DNA from: Staphylococcus equorum
GTDB lineage: Bacteria; Bacillota; Bacilli; Staphylococcales; Staphylococcaceae
Assembly: GCF_029024965.1 (NCBI RefSeq)
Contig: NZ_CP118982.1
Span: forward strand, 1,364,001 to 1,428,000
Direction of reading: 5' to 3'
DNA: 64,000 bases
Below, in pieces: positions 8,518-17,845 of this stretch (the stretch's first letter is position 1; each line of letters opens with the position of its first letter). The notes below the pieces were generated by a model. That model was not told the origin of the DNA. It was given only the letters and a program-made list of their open reading frames with translations, and did not search any database. Made by a program: the position numbers and the translations under genes.

Positions 8518-10167
8518 ATGAATAAACAGTGGTGGAAAGAGGCAGTAGCTTATCAAGTTTATCCTAGAAGCTTTAACGATTCAAATAACGATGGGATTGG
8601 TGATTTACAAGGGGTTATTGAAAAACTAGATTATATACAAGATTTAGGTATCGATATCATCTGGTTAAGTCCGATGTATAAATCACCAAATGATGATAAT
8701 GGTTATGATATTAGTGATTATCAAGATATCATGGATGAATTCGGAACGATGGAAGATTTCGATCAATTGTTAGATGGTGTACACCAACGCGGTATGAAAC
8801 TCATTCTAGATTTAGTAGTCAACCATACATCGGATGAACATCCATGGTTTATAGAATCTAAATCTAGTAAAGATAATCCAAAACGAGACTGGTATATCTG
8901 GAAGGATCCAAAAGCTGATGGATCTGAACCTAATAATTGGGAAAGTATATTTAATGGTTCTACATGGGAATATGATAAAACAACTGGTCAATACTATTTC
9001 CATTTATTTAGTAAAAAACAACCTGATTTAAATTGGGAGAATAAAGACGTTAAAGCAGCTGTTTTTAACATGATGAACTGGTGGTTTGAAAAAGGGATTG
9101 ATGGCTTCAGAGTGGATGCAATTACCCATATTAAGAAAACATTCGAAGCTGGGGATTTACCAGTTCCTGAAGGCAAAACATATGCACCCGCGTTTGACGT
9201 AGATATGAACCAACCTGGCATACATGATTGGTTACAAGAAATGAAGGATGAATCCTTAAGTCATTATGATATTATGACAGTAGGTGAAGCAAATGGTGTG
9301 AATCCTGATAATGCTGATGAATGGGTCGGTGAAGACAAAGGTAAGTTTAATATGATTTTCCAATTTGAACACTTAGGTTTATGGAATACGGGGGATATTA
9401 AATTTGATGTTAAAGCATATAAAGATGTGTTAAATAGATGGCAAAAAAAACTTGAAGATATAGGCTGGAATGCATTGTTTATAGAAAATCATGATCAACC
9501 TAGACGTGTATCTACATGGGGTGATGATGAAAGATTTTGGTATGAGTCAGCTACAAGTCATGCGGTTGTATATTTCTTACAGCAAGGCACACCATTCATA
9601 TATCAAGGACAAGAAATCGGTATGACAAATTATCCATTTGAAAGTGTGGAAACATTTAACGATGTTGCAGTCGTGAATGAATATAATATTGTTAAGGCTC
9701 AAGGTGGCGATTTAACCGAACTATTAAACAAGCATAAAATGGAAAATAGAGATAATTCTCGTACACCAATGCAATGGTCTAACGGTATAAACGGTGGTTT
9801 TTCTGAACATGAACCTTGGTTCCCAGTTAACCCTAATTACACTGAAATTAATGTATCATCACAGCAACAGGATTCAAATTCAATATTGAATTTTTACAAA
9901 TCTCTTATACAACTGAAAAAATCACATGATATTTTTACGTATGGTACGTTCAATCTGATAGATGCTGAAAATGAACATGTATTTGCTTATATTAGAGAAT
10001 TAGATGGGAAACGTGTACTTGTAGTAGGAAACTTAACTGATAAGTCTGCCACATTGGAATTCAATGAAACGATAAATGAAAATAATATTGAATTGCATAA
10101 TTACAAAGACAACAAATTAAATTTAAATGCATTACGTCCATTTGAAGCTTTTGTAATAGCTTTATAA
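8518..10167 (+). CDS. malA: Alpha-glucosidase (maltase), GH13 subfamily 31 type
   Basis: 549-residue cytosolic glycoside hydrolase that releases glucose from maltose and short malto-oligosaccharides. The (beta/alpha)8 barrel is complete: DLVVNHTSDEHPW (about 98-110), nucleophile D200 in GFRVDAITHI, acid/base E257 in VGEANG, and transition-state stabiliser D326 in ENHDQPR. Ala follows the nucleophile; in this subfamily Val there is associated with alpha-1,6 specificity and Ala or Thr with alpha-1,4, so maltase activity is favoured over oligo-1,6-glucosidase. AAAAAGGAG lies just before the ATG, and malR ends one base upstream. The malR-malA pair is the arrangement described for S. xylosus. No signal peptide. 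Confidence 0.93.
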   Translation: MNKQWWKEAVAYQVYPRSFNDSNNDGIGDLQGVIEKLDYIQDLGIDIIWLSPMYKSPNDDNGYDISDYQDIMDEFGTMEDFDQLLDGVHQRGMKLILDLVVNHTSDEHPWFIESKSSKDNPKRDWYIWKDPKADGSEPNNWESIFNGSTWEYDKTTGQYYFHLFSKKQPDLNWENKDVKAAVFNMMNWWFEKGIDGFRVDAITHIKKTFEAGDLPVPEGKTYAPAFDVDMNQPGIHDWLQEMKDESLSHYDIMTVGEANGVNPDNADEWVGEDKGKFNMIFQFEHLGLWNTGDIKFDVKAYKDVLNRWQKKLEDIGWNALFIENHDQPRRVSTWGDDERFWYESATSHAVVYFLQQGTPFIYQGQEIGMTNYPFESVETFNDVAVVNEYNIVKAQGGDLTELLNKHKMENRDNSRTPMQWSNGINGGFSEHEPWFPVNPNYTEINVSSQQQDSNSILNFYKSLIQLKKSHDIFTYGTFNLIDAENEHVFAYIRELDGKRVLVVGNLTDKSATLEFNETINENNIELHNYKDNKLNLNALRPFEAFVIAL

Positions 10168-10191
10168 AAAATTATTATATTTAAGTCTACA

Positions 10192-10247
10192 AAAAACCTC
10201 TAACGATATTTGAATTATTTTGAATTCAAATTATGTCAGAGGTTTTT
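10192..10247. terminator. Bidirectional terminator between malA and the convergent AraC-type gene
   Basis: AAAAACCTCT (10192-10201) pairs with AGAGGTTTTT (10238-10247), and an inner AT-rich dyad (ATTTGAATT / AATTCAAAT) extends the hairpin. A and T tracts on both sides allow use by malA and by the minus-strand regulator, whose stop codon overlaps the right arm. Confidence 0.85.
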
Positions 10248-11118
10248 ATAGTTCGTTGTCATGATATTGTTCTTGATCTACAGGCATCCATAGCTGAACT
10301 TTAGTCACAGCATCATCAAAAGATAATTCCAAGGGATAAACTTCCACATACAAGCTGTTATGCTCATATGGCAAGGTCATTTGAAGACTTGTTTCGATGT
10401 AATACCAAGCTTCGTTAATGACATAGTCTAAATCACCTTGTAAGTTAAATTTAGCATATTGTCTTTCAGGTAGGAAACGGCTTTCTAAGTGAGCAGGGTA
10501 TCTTTCACTTGGTACACCCACAAATATTTCCATGCCTTGATCTAGTGGACAGTTAACTACGAATAACTCATGTGGACTTACATCATTATAACGTTCAAGC
10601 TCTTTTATTTTTCCATCGACTAATAAATCTTCTAAAAAATCAGGCACTTTATATGGATTTTCTAATTCATCTGCATCTAAAAATTGATTGTAACCTACTA
10701 ATGACAAGCCTTGCGTATCTTCTAATCTGTAATTATAAGGTGCAGTTTCTGTTGTTGTCAGTTTTATATAAAGTCTTGGTTGCATTTTAAGTTCTTCGCG
10801 TTTGGTATTAACTTGGATGGGTGACACCCCATGAAAATCACTGAAATCATTGGCGAAGGCGTTTGTATCACTATAATTGTATTTTTTAGCTACATCCACT
10901 AAACGACTTGAACCACTAATAATCTCTTTTGCTGCTAAAGTCATTCTACGTGACCTCGCATATTCACTTGGAGACTGACCAACAATCATTTTAAATGATT
11001 GATCAAGATGATAAGGTGAAAGACCAACGTAATCACTGAGTTCTTGCAAATGAAAAGGCTCTAGCAAATGATCTTCTATAAAAACAATTGCCTGTTGTAT
11101 TTGCTTGATAACGTCCAA
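10246..11118 (-). CDS. AraC-family regulator with C-terminal GyrI-like effector domain
   Basis: 290-residue predicted transcription factor. Residues about 5-105 hold an AraC-type double HTH (LQELSDYVGLSPYHLDQSFK and VAKKYNYSDTNAFANDFS). From about 120 to the end it resembles the GyrI-like/SRPBCC effector-binding domain of Rob and SoxS-type multidrug regulators, ending in VTKVQLWMPV. An upstream in-frame GTG at 11127 directly abuts AGGAG, so the TTG at 11118, 8 bases from AGGAG (plus-strand CTCCT 11127-11131), is the likely start. Downstream of the start it is alone, and malA is convergent. Ligand and targets are unknown; the domain mix suggests a drug or small-molecule response. It is not an obvious mal regulator. 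Confidence 0.8.
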   Translation of the reverse strand: MDVIKQIQQAIVFIEDHLLEPFHLQELSDYVGLSPYHLDQSFKMIVGQSPSEYARSRRMTLAAKEIISGSSRLVDVAKKYNYSDTNAFANDFSDFHGVSPIQVNTKREELKMQPRLYIKLTTTETAPYNYRLEDTQGLSLVGYNQFLDADELENPYKVPDFLEDLLVDGKIKELERYNDVSPHELFVVNCPLDQGMEIFVGVPSERYPAHLESRFLPERQYAKFNLQGDLDYVINEAWYYIETSLQMTLPYEHNSLYVEVYPLELSFDDAVTKVQLWMPVDQEQYHDNEL

Positions 11119-11335
11119 AACTTTCACTCCTAATTTTCAAATGACTCATTCGTCATCATTGCTTTTAAATTTATTGTTGGAAAACGTTAGCATTGTTTAC
11201 CTAATTAATTATATTCTACATCATTTCACTTATACTTACATCTCAAAAATATTGAATAGAGTAAAATGTAAATAAGTAAAGTTGTAAAATTTATGTAATT
11301 TACTCAATAGATTAAATCATAACACAAAAAAAGGT

Positions 11336-11385
11336 TAAGAAAAAAGCAACAACACAAGTGATGTTTTACACTTGTGCTGTTGCCT
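11336..11385 (-). terminator. Intrinsic terminator of zwf
   Basis: GCAACAACACAAGTG (11346-11360) and CACTTGTGCTGTTGC (11369-11383) form a 15-position stem with one mismatch (A-C) near the base and an 8-base loop. On the minus strand it is followed by a T-run (plus-strand A-tract before 11346). It lies about 24 bases beyond the zwf stop. The rest of the 290-base gap up to the AraC-type gene (11119-11335) is AT-rich without a recognisable gene. Confidence 0.85.
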
Positions 11386-11408
11386 TATGTTATAGAAAGA
11401 TAAACATC

Positions 11409-12893
11409 TTAATGAATATCGTCCCACCAATGGAAACCATCTCTACTTAAGAGTAATTCACTTTCTAATGGACCGTTTGATCCCGCTTCATAGTTCGGGA
11501 ATTCAGGTTCATTTTGGTTCCATTCTTCTTGTATTGCATCTACAAATTTCCAAGTAGATTTTAACTCTTCCCAATGGGTAAAGTTAGTAGCATCACCATT
11601 TAGACAATCAAATAATAAATTCTCATACGCATCGACAGTATTCATTTTATCTTGTGCACTCATTGCATAAGATAATTGAACAGGTTCTGTTTCAATCCCC
11701 TGAACATTTTTCTTCGCATTTAAATGTAATGATACACCTTCATTAGGTTGGATGTTGATGACAAGTAAATTTGAATCTAATTTTTTATCTGTTTCATAAT
11801 ATAAATTCATAGGAACTTCTTTAAACTCTACAACGACTTGAATCGTTTTACTCTTCATTCGTTTACCTGTTCTAATATAAAATGGCACGCCAGCCCATCT
11901 AAAGTTATCGACAGTCAATTTACCTGAAACGAAAGTAGGGGTTGTGGAATCTTCAGCAACACGTTCTTCATCTCTGTAACGTTTTACTTTTTGACCATCA
12001 ATTGTACCTTCGTCATATTGACCGCGAACAAAGTTTTGACGAACTTCTTCTGATTCTAATTTACGCAATGATTTGAGCGCTTTAACTTTCTCAGCTCGTA
12101 TATCTTCACTGTGTAAACTAATTGGTGCTTCCATTGCTAATAATGCAACCATTTGTAACATATGGTTTTGAACCATATCTTTTAAAGCACCACTTGATTC
12201 ATAGTAACCACCCCTATCTTCAACACCTAATACTTCTGAAGATGTTACTTGAATGTTAGAAATGTACTTATTATTCCATAAAGGTTCGAACATCGCATTT
12301 GCGAAACGAAGTACTTCTATATTTTGTACCATGTCTTTACCTAAGTAATGGTCAATACGATAAATTTCTTCTTCTTTAAAAGAACGACGTAATTGTTCAT
12401 TAAGTTGCTCTGCTGACTCTAAATCTGTGCCGAATGGTTTTTCGATAACTAAACGTTTGAAACCAGTAGTATCGGTTAATCCAGATGATTTCAAATAATC
12501 AGAAATCACACCAAAGAAATTAGGAGCCATAGCAAGGTAGAATAATCTATTACCTTGAAGTTGGAACTCAGTATCTAATTTATTACTCACTTCTAGTAAT
12601 GATTGATAACTTGCTTCATCACTGACATCATGTTTATGATAAAACACATGTTCCATAAATTTATCAAGATGTTTTGTATCTTTAACATGTTCTTGAATTG
12701 ATGATTTCACTTGACTACGGAAATCATCGTTTGTTAAGTCTCTTCTACCTATCCCAATGATTGCAACTTGTTCATTTAAGTTTTCTTGTTGATACAAATG
12801 GAATAATGATGGAAATAATTTTCTGTGACTAAGATCACCAGTTGCTCCAAAAATTGTTATTAAGCATGGAATATCTTTGTTTCTAGTATTCAA
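11409..12893 (-). CDS. zwf: Glucose-6-phosphate 1-dehydrogenase
   Basis: 494-residue cytosolic enzyme oxidising glucose 6-phosphate to 6-phosphogluconolactone with NADP+, the entry step of the oxidative pentose-phosphate pathway. The N-terminal coenzyme motif GATGDLSHRKLFPSL is at about residues 17-31, and the catalytic RIDHYLGKDMVQN signature near 185. Family length is normal. A TTG at 12899 is in frame, but GAGG lies only two bases before it. The TTG at 12893 has an 8-base spacing and gives the N terminus MNTRNKDIPCLITIFG, matching staphylococcal Zwf. It is transcribed away from rnz and terminated by a strong hairpin. It works with gnd. Confidence 0.96.
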   Translation of the reverse strand: MNTRNKDIPCLITIFGATGDLSHRKLFPSLFHLYQQENLNEQVAIIGIGRRDLTNDDFRSQVKSSIQEHVKDTKHLDKFMEHVFYHKHDVSDEASYQSLLEVSNKLDTEFQLQGNRLFYLAMAPNFFGVISDYLKSSGLTDTTGFKRLVIEKPFGTDLESAEQLNEQLRRSFKEEEIYRIDHYLGKDMVQNIEVLRFANAMFEPLWNNKYISNIQVTSSEVLGVEDRGGYYESSGALKDMVQNHMLQMVALLAMEAPISLHSEDIRAEKVKALKSLRKLESEEVRQNFVRGQYDEGTIDGQKVKRYRDEERVAEDSTTPTFVSGKLTVDNFRWAGVPFYIRTGKRMKSKTIQVVVEFKEVPMNLYYETDKKLDSNLLVINIQPNEGVSLHLNAKKNVQGIETEPVQLSYAMSAQDKMNTVDAYENLLFDCLNGDATNFTHWEELKSTWKFVDAIQEEWNQNEPEFPNYEAGSNGPLESELLLSRDGFHWWDDIH

Positions 12894-13043
12894 GATCAAA
12901 ACCTCAATTCTTTTTATAAATCTCTATTTATTATAGACCAATATTCAGTATTGTTCCTACAATTTTGCTCGGAAGTATTTAATTTTAATATATTTTTTAT
13001 TCTTTTGTGTGATAAAATGTGAACAAGAAGAGGAGGCATATGC

Positions 13044-13964
13044 ATGGAAATCACATTTTTTGGCACGAGTGCAGGTCTACCAACCAAAGAAAGAAACACC
13101 CAAGCAATTGCATTAAATTTAGAACCATACTCAAATAATGTTTGGTTATTTGATGTGGGTGAAGGGACTCAACATCAAATACTGCATCATTCAATCAAAT
13201 TGGGTAAAGTTGATCATATTTTTATTACACATATGCACGGGGATCATATATTTGGTTTGCCCGGACTACTAACGAGTCGTTCATTTCAGGGTGGAGAAGG
13301 TAAGCCACTCACTGTAGTTGGACCAAAGGGTATTCAACAATTTATAGAGACGGCCTTACAACTATCTGAATCCAGATTAAATTATCCAATCACATACATA
13401 GAAATTGAAGAACAATTAAACTACCATCACAACGGTTTTAATGTGAACGCGCATCTATTAAATCATGGGATTACATCTTATGGCTACAGAATTGAAGCGC
13501 CTTATACCCCGGGGAAAATTGATGTTCAAGCCTTAAAGGATATTGGTTTGGAACCGGGACCTAAGTATCAAGATATTAAAATTAATGAAACTTTTGAACA
13601 TAATGGATTAATTTATGATTCTAATCAATTTAAAGGCGATGCTGTTAAAGGTCCTGTTATCGCTATATTTGGCGACACGATGCCTTGTAAAAATGAGTTG
13701 TTAATTGCTCAAGATGCAACAGTAATGGTACATGAAAGTACTTATATAGAAGGAGATAAAATGTTAGCAAACAATTATCACCACAGTCATATTGACGATG
13801 TATTTGATTTAATTGATGAAGCTCAAGTTGAATATAGTTTAATTACACACATAAGTAATCGCTATACAAAAGAAGAAGTAGAAACGATCAGTCAGTCATT
13901 AAAATCACGAGACACAACACCACCATTCATGTTTGTTAACGATTTTGATTCATGGTCATTTTAA
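13044..13964 (+). CDS. rnz: Ribonuclease Z (tRNA 3' processing endonuclease)
   Basis: 306-residue metallo-beta-lactamase-fold nuclease that cuts tRNA precursors after the discriminator base when the CCA end is not encoded. The N terminus [18 protein letters not shown] is diagnostic of the short RNase Z form. The zinc motif [15 protein letters not shown] is at about residues 62-76. Further metal ligands are in HLLNHG, FGDTMPC and ITHIS near the C terminus. AGAGGAGG lies about 6 bases before the ATG. It is divergent from zwf with about 150 bases between them. The CCA-adding enzyme that follows it in tRNA maturation is encoded at 50148. Confidence 0.95.
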   Translation: MEITFFGTSAGLPTKERNTQAIALNLEPYSNNVWLFDVGEGTQHQILHHSIKLGKVDHIFITHMHGDHIFGLPGLLTSRSFQGGEGKPLTVVGPKGIQQFIETALQLSESRLNYPITYIEIEEQLNYHHNGFNVNAHLLNHGITSYGYRIEAPYTPGKIDVQALKDIGLEPGPKYQDIKINETFEHNGLIYDSNQFKGDAVKGPVIAIFGDTMPCKNELLIAQDATVMVHESTYIEGDKMLANNYHHSHIDDVFDLIDEAQVEYSLITHISNRYTKEEVETISQSLKSRDTTPPFMFVNDFDSWSF

Positions 13965-14001
13965 TTACAGCTAATTTAAAATAGTAATATAGATATATAA
14001 C

Positions 14002-14038
14002 GAAAGCGCAAGTTCTTAATTTAGGAACTTGCGCTTTC
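14002..14038 (+). terminator. Hairpin after rnz
   Basis: GAAAGCGCAAGTTC (14002-14015) pairs perfectly with GAACTTGCGCTTTC (14025-14038), 14 bp and a 9-base loop. It is stable, but the U-tract is short and lies inside the stem, so termination is likely but not ideal. Confidence 0.65.
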
Positions 14039-14148
14039 AAGATATCAACAGTGCCTTTAATATATATTGACATTATGTTACTCCATGCTTTGTGCACACT
14101 TTCCACGAGTTTAGTTGTAAAATAAAGTGATGAAATATTACGAAATTA

Positions 14149-14194
14149 AAATAACACTAATTCATATGCAACATACAATGAATTAGTGTTATTA
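14149..14194 (-). terminator. Terminator of proC
   Basis: AAATAACACTAATTCAT (14149-14165) pairs with ATGAATTAGTGTTATTATTT (from 14178). It is downstream of the minus-strand proC, and the strand reads into TTATTTTAATTT after the stem. Between the rnz hairpin and this one I see no gene. Confidence 0.75.
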
Positions 14195-14247
14195 TTTTAT
14201 ATTTATAAATGAGTTAAAATAGCACTTGTATTTATACTTTAATTTAA

Positions 14248-15063
14248 CTAATCGTCATCTTGACTTGATAATTCAATACTTCTATTAACAGCAGCGCGTA
14301 AACAATCTTCGAACACACCTTCAATATCATGTTCTGATAACGCATTTAAGCCTGCTTGGGTAGTACCACCTTTAGAAGTTATATTTTTTCTCAATTGTTC
14401 CATACTCAATTCAGATCGTTCAATCATTTTACTTGTCCCTATAATTAAATTACGGATAGATTCTTCGACTTGAGATTTCTCTAAACCTAGTTGCGTGCCC
14501 GCAGTAACATATTGTTCGAATACGTGATATAAAAAGGCTGGACCGCTTCCTGTAATCGCAGTAACTTGATGCAAGTTATCTTCAGAAACTTCTATTGCTG
14601 AACCAAATGCATTGATTAAATCATCAACTTCTTCTTTAGATTTTGGTCCAAAATTATTAGAAAAACTAATACCTGTTACAGAATGACCTACATGCGCATT
14701 TGTATTTGGCATAATACGAGCAATTGGATTATCAGCACCAATTTTTTCGCGAATATAGCTTATTGGTAAACCAGCCATAATAGAAATGAATTTATTATTT
14801 TCTGTTACATTAGGTCTAATACGCTCAGATAATACATCAAAATCATAAGGTTTTGTACCTAAAAATACATAATCAGCATCTTTTAATAATGCTTCATCAT
14901 CATAACTATAATTCACACCTAATTTTTCTGCATAATCTTTAAGTGCAACTTCGTTAGAACGATTTGTTAAATAAATATTGTTAGAATCAATCACTTTTGA
15001 ATTAACGATACCTGTAAAAATGGCATGAGCCATGTTACCAGCACCATAAAATACTAGTTTCAT
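14248..15063 (-). CDS. proC: Pyrroline-5-carboxylate reductase
   Basis: 271-residue enzyme that reduces 1-pyrroline-5-carboxylate to L-proline with NAD(P)H, the last step of proline synthesis. The N-terminal Rossmann motif FYGAGNMAHAIFTGI is at residues 4-18. The P5CR signature AITGSGPAFLYHVFEQ and the C-terminal TSKGGTTQAGLNALSEH are intact. The start at the ATG 15063 has a GGAAGTG-type ribosome site upstream. It is a single gene flanked by a convergent hairpin and, on the other side, a divergent SDR gene. Nothing abnormal in length or motifs. Confidence 0.96.
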   Translation of the reverse strand: MKLVFYGAGNMAHAIFTGIVNSKVIDSNNIYLTNRSNEVALKDYAEKLGVNYSYDDEALLKDADYVFLGTKPYDFDVLSERIRPNVTENNKFISIMAGLPISYIREKIGADNPIARIMPNTNAHVGHSVTGISFSNNFGPKSKEEVDDLINAFGSAIEVSEDNLHQVTAITGSGPAFLYHVFEQYVTAGTQLGLEKSQVEESIRNLIIGTSKMIERSELSMEQLRKNITSKGGTTQAGLNALSEHDIEGVFEDCLRAAVNRSIELSSQDDD

Positions 15064-15205
15064 GTGAATATTTCACTTCCTCTTAGTTTTTATGTTTCTA
15101 TACTAACATAGATTTATAATATAACTAATATTTATATTATATACATGACATACCATAGCCATTTCAATTATACTAACTGTACATTGACAAAGGGTAGGGA
15201 TAATT

Positions 15206-15964
15206 ATGATTGGCAAACATTATATTTTAACTGGAGGAACGAGTGGTTTAGGTAAAGCAATATTAAAAATACTATTAAAAAAAAGAGTGTTTGTGACAGT
15301 AATCGTACGTAATCCACAAAAATTAGATGATATTATTGCGCAATATGGTACAGAACATTTATCAATCATACAATGCGACTTACAATCACAAGCTCAAATT
15401 CTAAAGCTTAAGCATCATCTTCAAGACCAATCAATCGATGGTTTAATTTATTCATCTGGGTTAGGTTATTTTAAATCAATAGAACAACATAGTATTGATG
15501 AAATGTTAGAAACGTATACTTTAAATATAATGAACTTCAATATACTTATGACTGCAATACAACCATTTCTAAGCACTCATCCATCTATCGTTGGTATTGG
15601 CAGCCAGTCTGCTATTTTAACACAAGCTTATGCTGCACATTACGGGGCAAGTAAAGCAGCTTTTAACCAAGTCTTGAATGCACTTCGCATTGAAAAGCCC
15701 AACTATCATGTCTTAACTGTAAATACTGGTCCCATTGCTACACCATTTCATGAAAAGGCAGATCCATCTTTAGCATTTGCACAAAAATATAAAAGTATCA
15801 TGCTAGATTCAGATAAATTGGCTCAGCAAGTCGTAAAAGGGATGCTCACGAACAAAACAGAAATTAACGAACCTAAATGGATGCATTTTATGTTAAAACT
15901 GTATCAACTTGCACCACGCTTTATCGAAAAACATTTCACTATGTTGTTTAAAAATAAAGCTTAA
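15206..15964 (+). CDS. Short-chain dehydrogenase/reductase (SDR)
   Basis: 252-residue classical SDR oxidoreductase. The cofactor motif TGGTSGLG is at residues 9-16 and the catalytic pair is Y146 and K150 in YGASK; NTGPIATPFH follows as the usual post-catalytic PG loop. RNPQK after the second strand suggests NADP(H), since a basic residue there often binds the 2'-phosphate. The substrate cannot be told. Its C-terminal 40 residues are hydrophobic and aromatic (MHFMLKLYQLAPRFIEKHF), as in membrane-associated SDRs. It has its own spacing of about 140 bases from proC and ends before a shared convergent terminator. Confidence 0.8.
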   Translation: MIGKHYILTGGTSGLGKAILKILLKKRVFVTVIVRNPQKLDDIIAQYGTEHLSIIQCDLQSQAQILKLKHHLQDQSIDGLIYSSGLGYFKSIEQHSIDEMLETYTLNIMNFNILMTAIQPFLSTHPSIVGIGSQSAILTQAYAAHYGASKAAFNQVLNALRIEKPNYHVLTVNTGPIATPFHEKADPSLAFAQKYKSIMLDSDKLAQQVVKGMLTNKTEINEPKWMHFMLKLYQLAPRFIEKHFTMLFKNKA

Positions 15965-16008
15965 TTACTACTATTCTATTTATCTATTATGAACTTAAAT
16001 GGCAATAT

Positions 16009-16088
16009 AAAAAGAGTTAGCTGTACTTTAACGATAATAGATGAAGAACATGACATCTACTTTCACAAGCATCAAACTAACTCTTTTT
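16009..16088. terminator. Bidirectional terminator between the SDR and aldo/keto reductase genes
   Basis: AAAAAGAGTTAG (16009-16020) pairs perfectly with CTAACTCTTTTT (16077-16088). The 56-base loop holds a smaller GATG/CATC dyad. A and T runs in the stem allow use from both sides. Confidence 0.65.
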
Positions 16089-16102
16089 AGTGTTGTGATT
16101 TA

Positions 16103-17017
16103 TTATTTTAAATGTTGTGTATATTCCAAATTCTTAACACGATTACGTGCAGCTTTTAATTTTTCTAAACTTATTTCTTTTGATAATTCGTAATTCTTCA
16201 CATTTTCATCTAATTGATCAACACTGCTAGCTCCCATAATAATAGATCCTAGAGCATCATGTGACGTAAGATAGTTAAATGTTAAACCAGTTAAATTATT
16301 TTCGATTTCTTTAATAGAAGCTATCGTTTCACCTAACTCTTGGTAAGTGTAATCAAATATACCTTCTGCAAATTTTGAATCTAACGCTTGATTACTATTA
16401 GTAGTTAACAATCCTTTGAAAATAGGACCACGCGCAAGTACTTTAACCTTTTTAGCATGCACATCATCTAATAATACTTCTGGTCTATTATCAATTAAGT
16501 TAAATTGAGACATTAAAGTTTCGATATCGCTGTGTTTTAAATAATAATCGATCACATTAGGTCGAATTGACGATATGCCATACGCACGCACAATACCTTC
16601 TTTTTTCAATTCATCAAATGCACTAATTGTTTCATCTAGTGGATCGTCGATTGTGCCACCATGTAATTGATATAAATCTAAGTGATCTAATCCTAATCTT
16701 TGTAATGAGTCCTTCACAGCATCTTTGATATAGTTTTTAGAAGGATCCCAAAATGTAGTACCATCATCAGCTAAATGATTACCCACTTTTGTGCCAATCA
16801 CAATATCATCTCTATTTTGATATTTTTTCAAGGCTTTTCCAACAATATCTTCGTTTACACCTTTATCATAAATATCAGCCGTATCAAAATATGTGATGCC
16901 TTGTTCAATCGCACGTTCTATAATTGGTTCTGCTTTTTTATAATCAGTGCCTAAACTCATACAACCTAAACCTAATTCTGAGATTTCGATACCACTTTTT
17001 AAAATGTTTTTTTGCAT
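16103..17017 (-). CDS. Aldo/keto reductase
   Basis: 304-residue NADPH-dependent aldo/keto reductase of the bacterial YhdN/PLP-reductase-like group. Catalytic residues are recognisable: Asp and Tyr in YFDTADIYDKG (about 43-53), Lys in IVIGTKVGNH and His in LYQLHGGT. The C-terminal coenzyme segment IIMGASSVDQLDENVKN is present. The physiological carbonyl substrate is not predictable. ATG 17017 has an AAAGGAG site upstream. The promoter carries a long perfect inverted repeat (17057-17095) whose gene-proximal arm covers the probable -35, so specific repression is likely. Confidence 0.88.
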   Translation of the reverse strand: MQKNILKSGIEISELGLGCMSLGTDYKKAEPIIERAIEQGITYFDTADIYDKGVNEDIVGKALKKYQNRDDIVIGTKVGNHLADDGTTFWDPSKNYIKDAVKDSLQRLGLDHLDLYQLHGGTIDDPLDETISAFDELKKEGIVRAYGISSIRPNVIDYYLKHSDIETLMSQFNLIDNRPEVLLDDVHAKKVKVLARGPIFKGLLTTNSNQALDSKFAEGIFDYTYQELGETIASIKEIENNLTGLTFNYLTSHDALGSIIMGASSVDQLDENVKNYELSKEISLEKLKAARNRVKNLEYTQHLK

Positions 17018-17042
17018 GTCGTTTCTCCTTTCGATACACTTA

Positions 17043-17070
17043 ATGATAGGGCATAGATGTAATAAAGTAA
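17043..17070 (-). promoter_or_regulatory. Putative promoter of the aldo/keto reductase gene
   Basis: Read on the minus strand, TTACTT (17070-17065), a 16-base spacer and TATCAT (17048-17043) form a plausible SigA promoter about 25 bases before the ATG. The -35 sits in one arm of the inverted repeat at 17057-17095. Confidence 0.5.
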
Positions 17071-17095
17071 GTCGTTATGAATTACTTTATTACAT
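17057..17095. repeat. Perfect 14-bp inverted repeat in the aldo/keto reductase-nudix divergent region
   Basis: ATGTAATAAAGTAA (17057-17070) and TTACTTTATTACAT (17082-17095) are exact reverse complements separated by 11 bases. There is no U-tract after either arm, and the position over the probable -35 of the minus-strand gene argues for a protein operator rather than a terminator. The binding protein is unknown. Confidence 0.75.
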
Positions 17096-17236
17096 TGCGC
17101 AAAAACTTTAGATAGAAATGAAATATTAGCACTTAGATTTCTATAAATATCGCTTTTATCGCTTTCGCTATCGCCTGAAACACTATCGTGTTAATCTTAA
17201 CAATAACCTAATTCAAATAAAAGGAACGTGATTATA

Positions 17237-17779
17237 ATGAATCTATTCGAGAAAACATTACATAAAGAGTCCATTTACAAAGGCGCAATTATTGATTTAG
17301 AAGTCCATGATATAGAATTACCCGATGGACAAACGTCAAAACGTGAATTGGTCTACCATAATGGGGCAGTTGCAGTATGTGCAATAAATCCAGATAATCA
17401 AGTTATTCTCGTCAGACAGTATCGCAAACCTGCTGAAAAAACATTATTAGAAATACCAGCTGGTAAATTAGAAATTAATGAAGAAAGAGAATCGGCTGCC
17501 AAAAGAGAATTAGAAGAAGAAACGGGCTATATTGCTGAAAATTTGGAATTGATTACTGAAATGTATGGTTCTCCTGGTTTCTCTAATGAAAAGATTTCTA
17601 TTTATCTTGCCAAAGACCTTAAAATAGGTGAAATGAATTTAGATGATGATGAATTTATTGAAATCGAAACATATAATATTGAAGAAATAACAATCATGCT
17701 CCAAAACAAAGAAATCGAAGATGCTAAAACGATTATTGCTTTACAATATCTATTACTTAATTATAATCATTATAAATAA
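17237..17779 (+). CDS. Nudix hydrolase, ADP-ribose pyrophosphatase type
   Basis: 180-residue Nudix hydrolase. The Nudix box begins GKLEINEERESAAKREL and continues EEETGY (about residues 76-98) with the required GX5EX7REUXEEXGU pattern. MYGSPGFSNEKI after the box matches the ADP-ribose pyrophosphatase (NudF-like) group, which splits ADP-ribose into AMP and ribose 5-phosphate. An in-frame GTG at 17228 is too close to AAGGAA (17221-17226); the ATG at 17237 has 10 bases of spacing and is chosen. It lies about 100 bases ahead of fur, as in other staphylococci, but with separate control likely because fur has its own promoter region. Confidence 0.88.
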   Translation: MNLFEKTLHKESIYKGAIIDLEVHDIELPDGQTSKRELVYHNGAVAVCAINPDNQVILVRQYRKPAEKTLLEIPAGKLEINEERESAAKRELEEETGYIAENLELITEMYGSPGFSNEKISIYLAKDLKIGEMNLDDDEFIEIETYNIEEITIMLQNKEIEDAKTIIALQYLLLNYNHYK

Positions 17780-17845
17780 CTCGCCTACAAACTTGCGTAT
17801 TTTATCAATTATTGGTATTTTATATATATAAATCATTATGTAAAT

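Noticed and set aside
14065..14100. TTGACA near 14068 as a promoter for an unknown RNA
   Set aside because: No -10 at a suitable distance and no transcript-like structure except the proC terminator.
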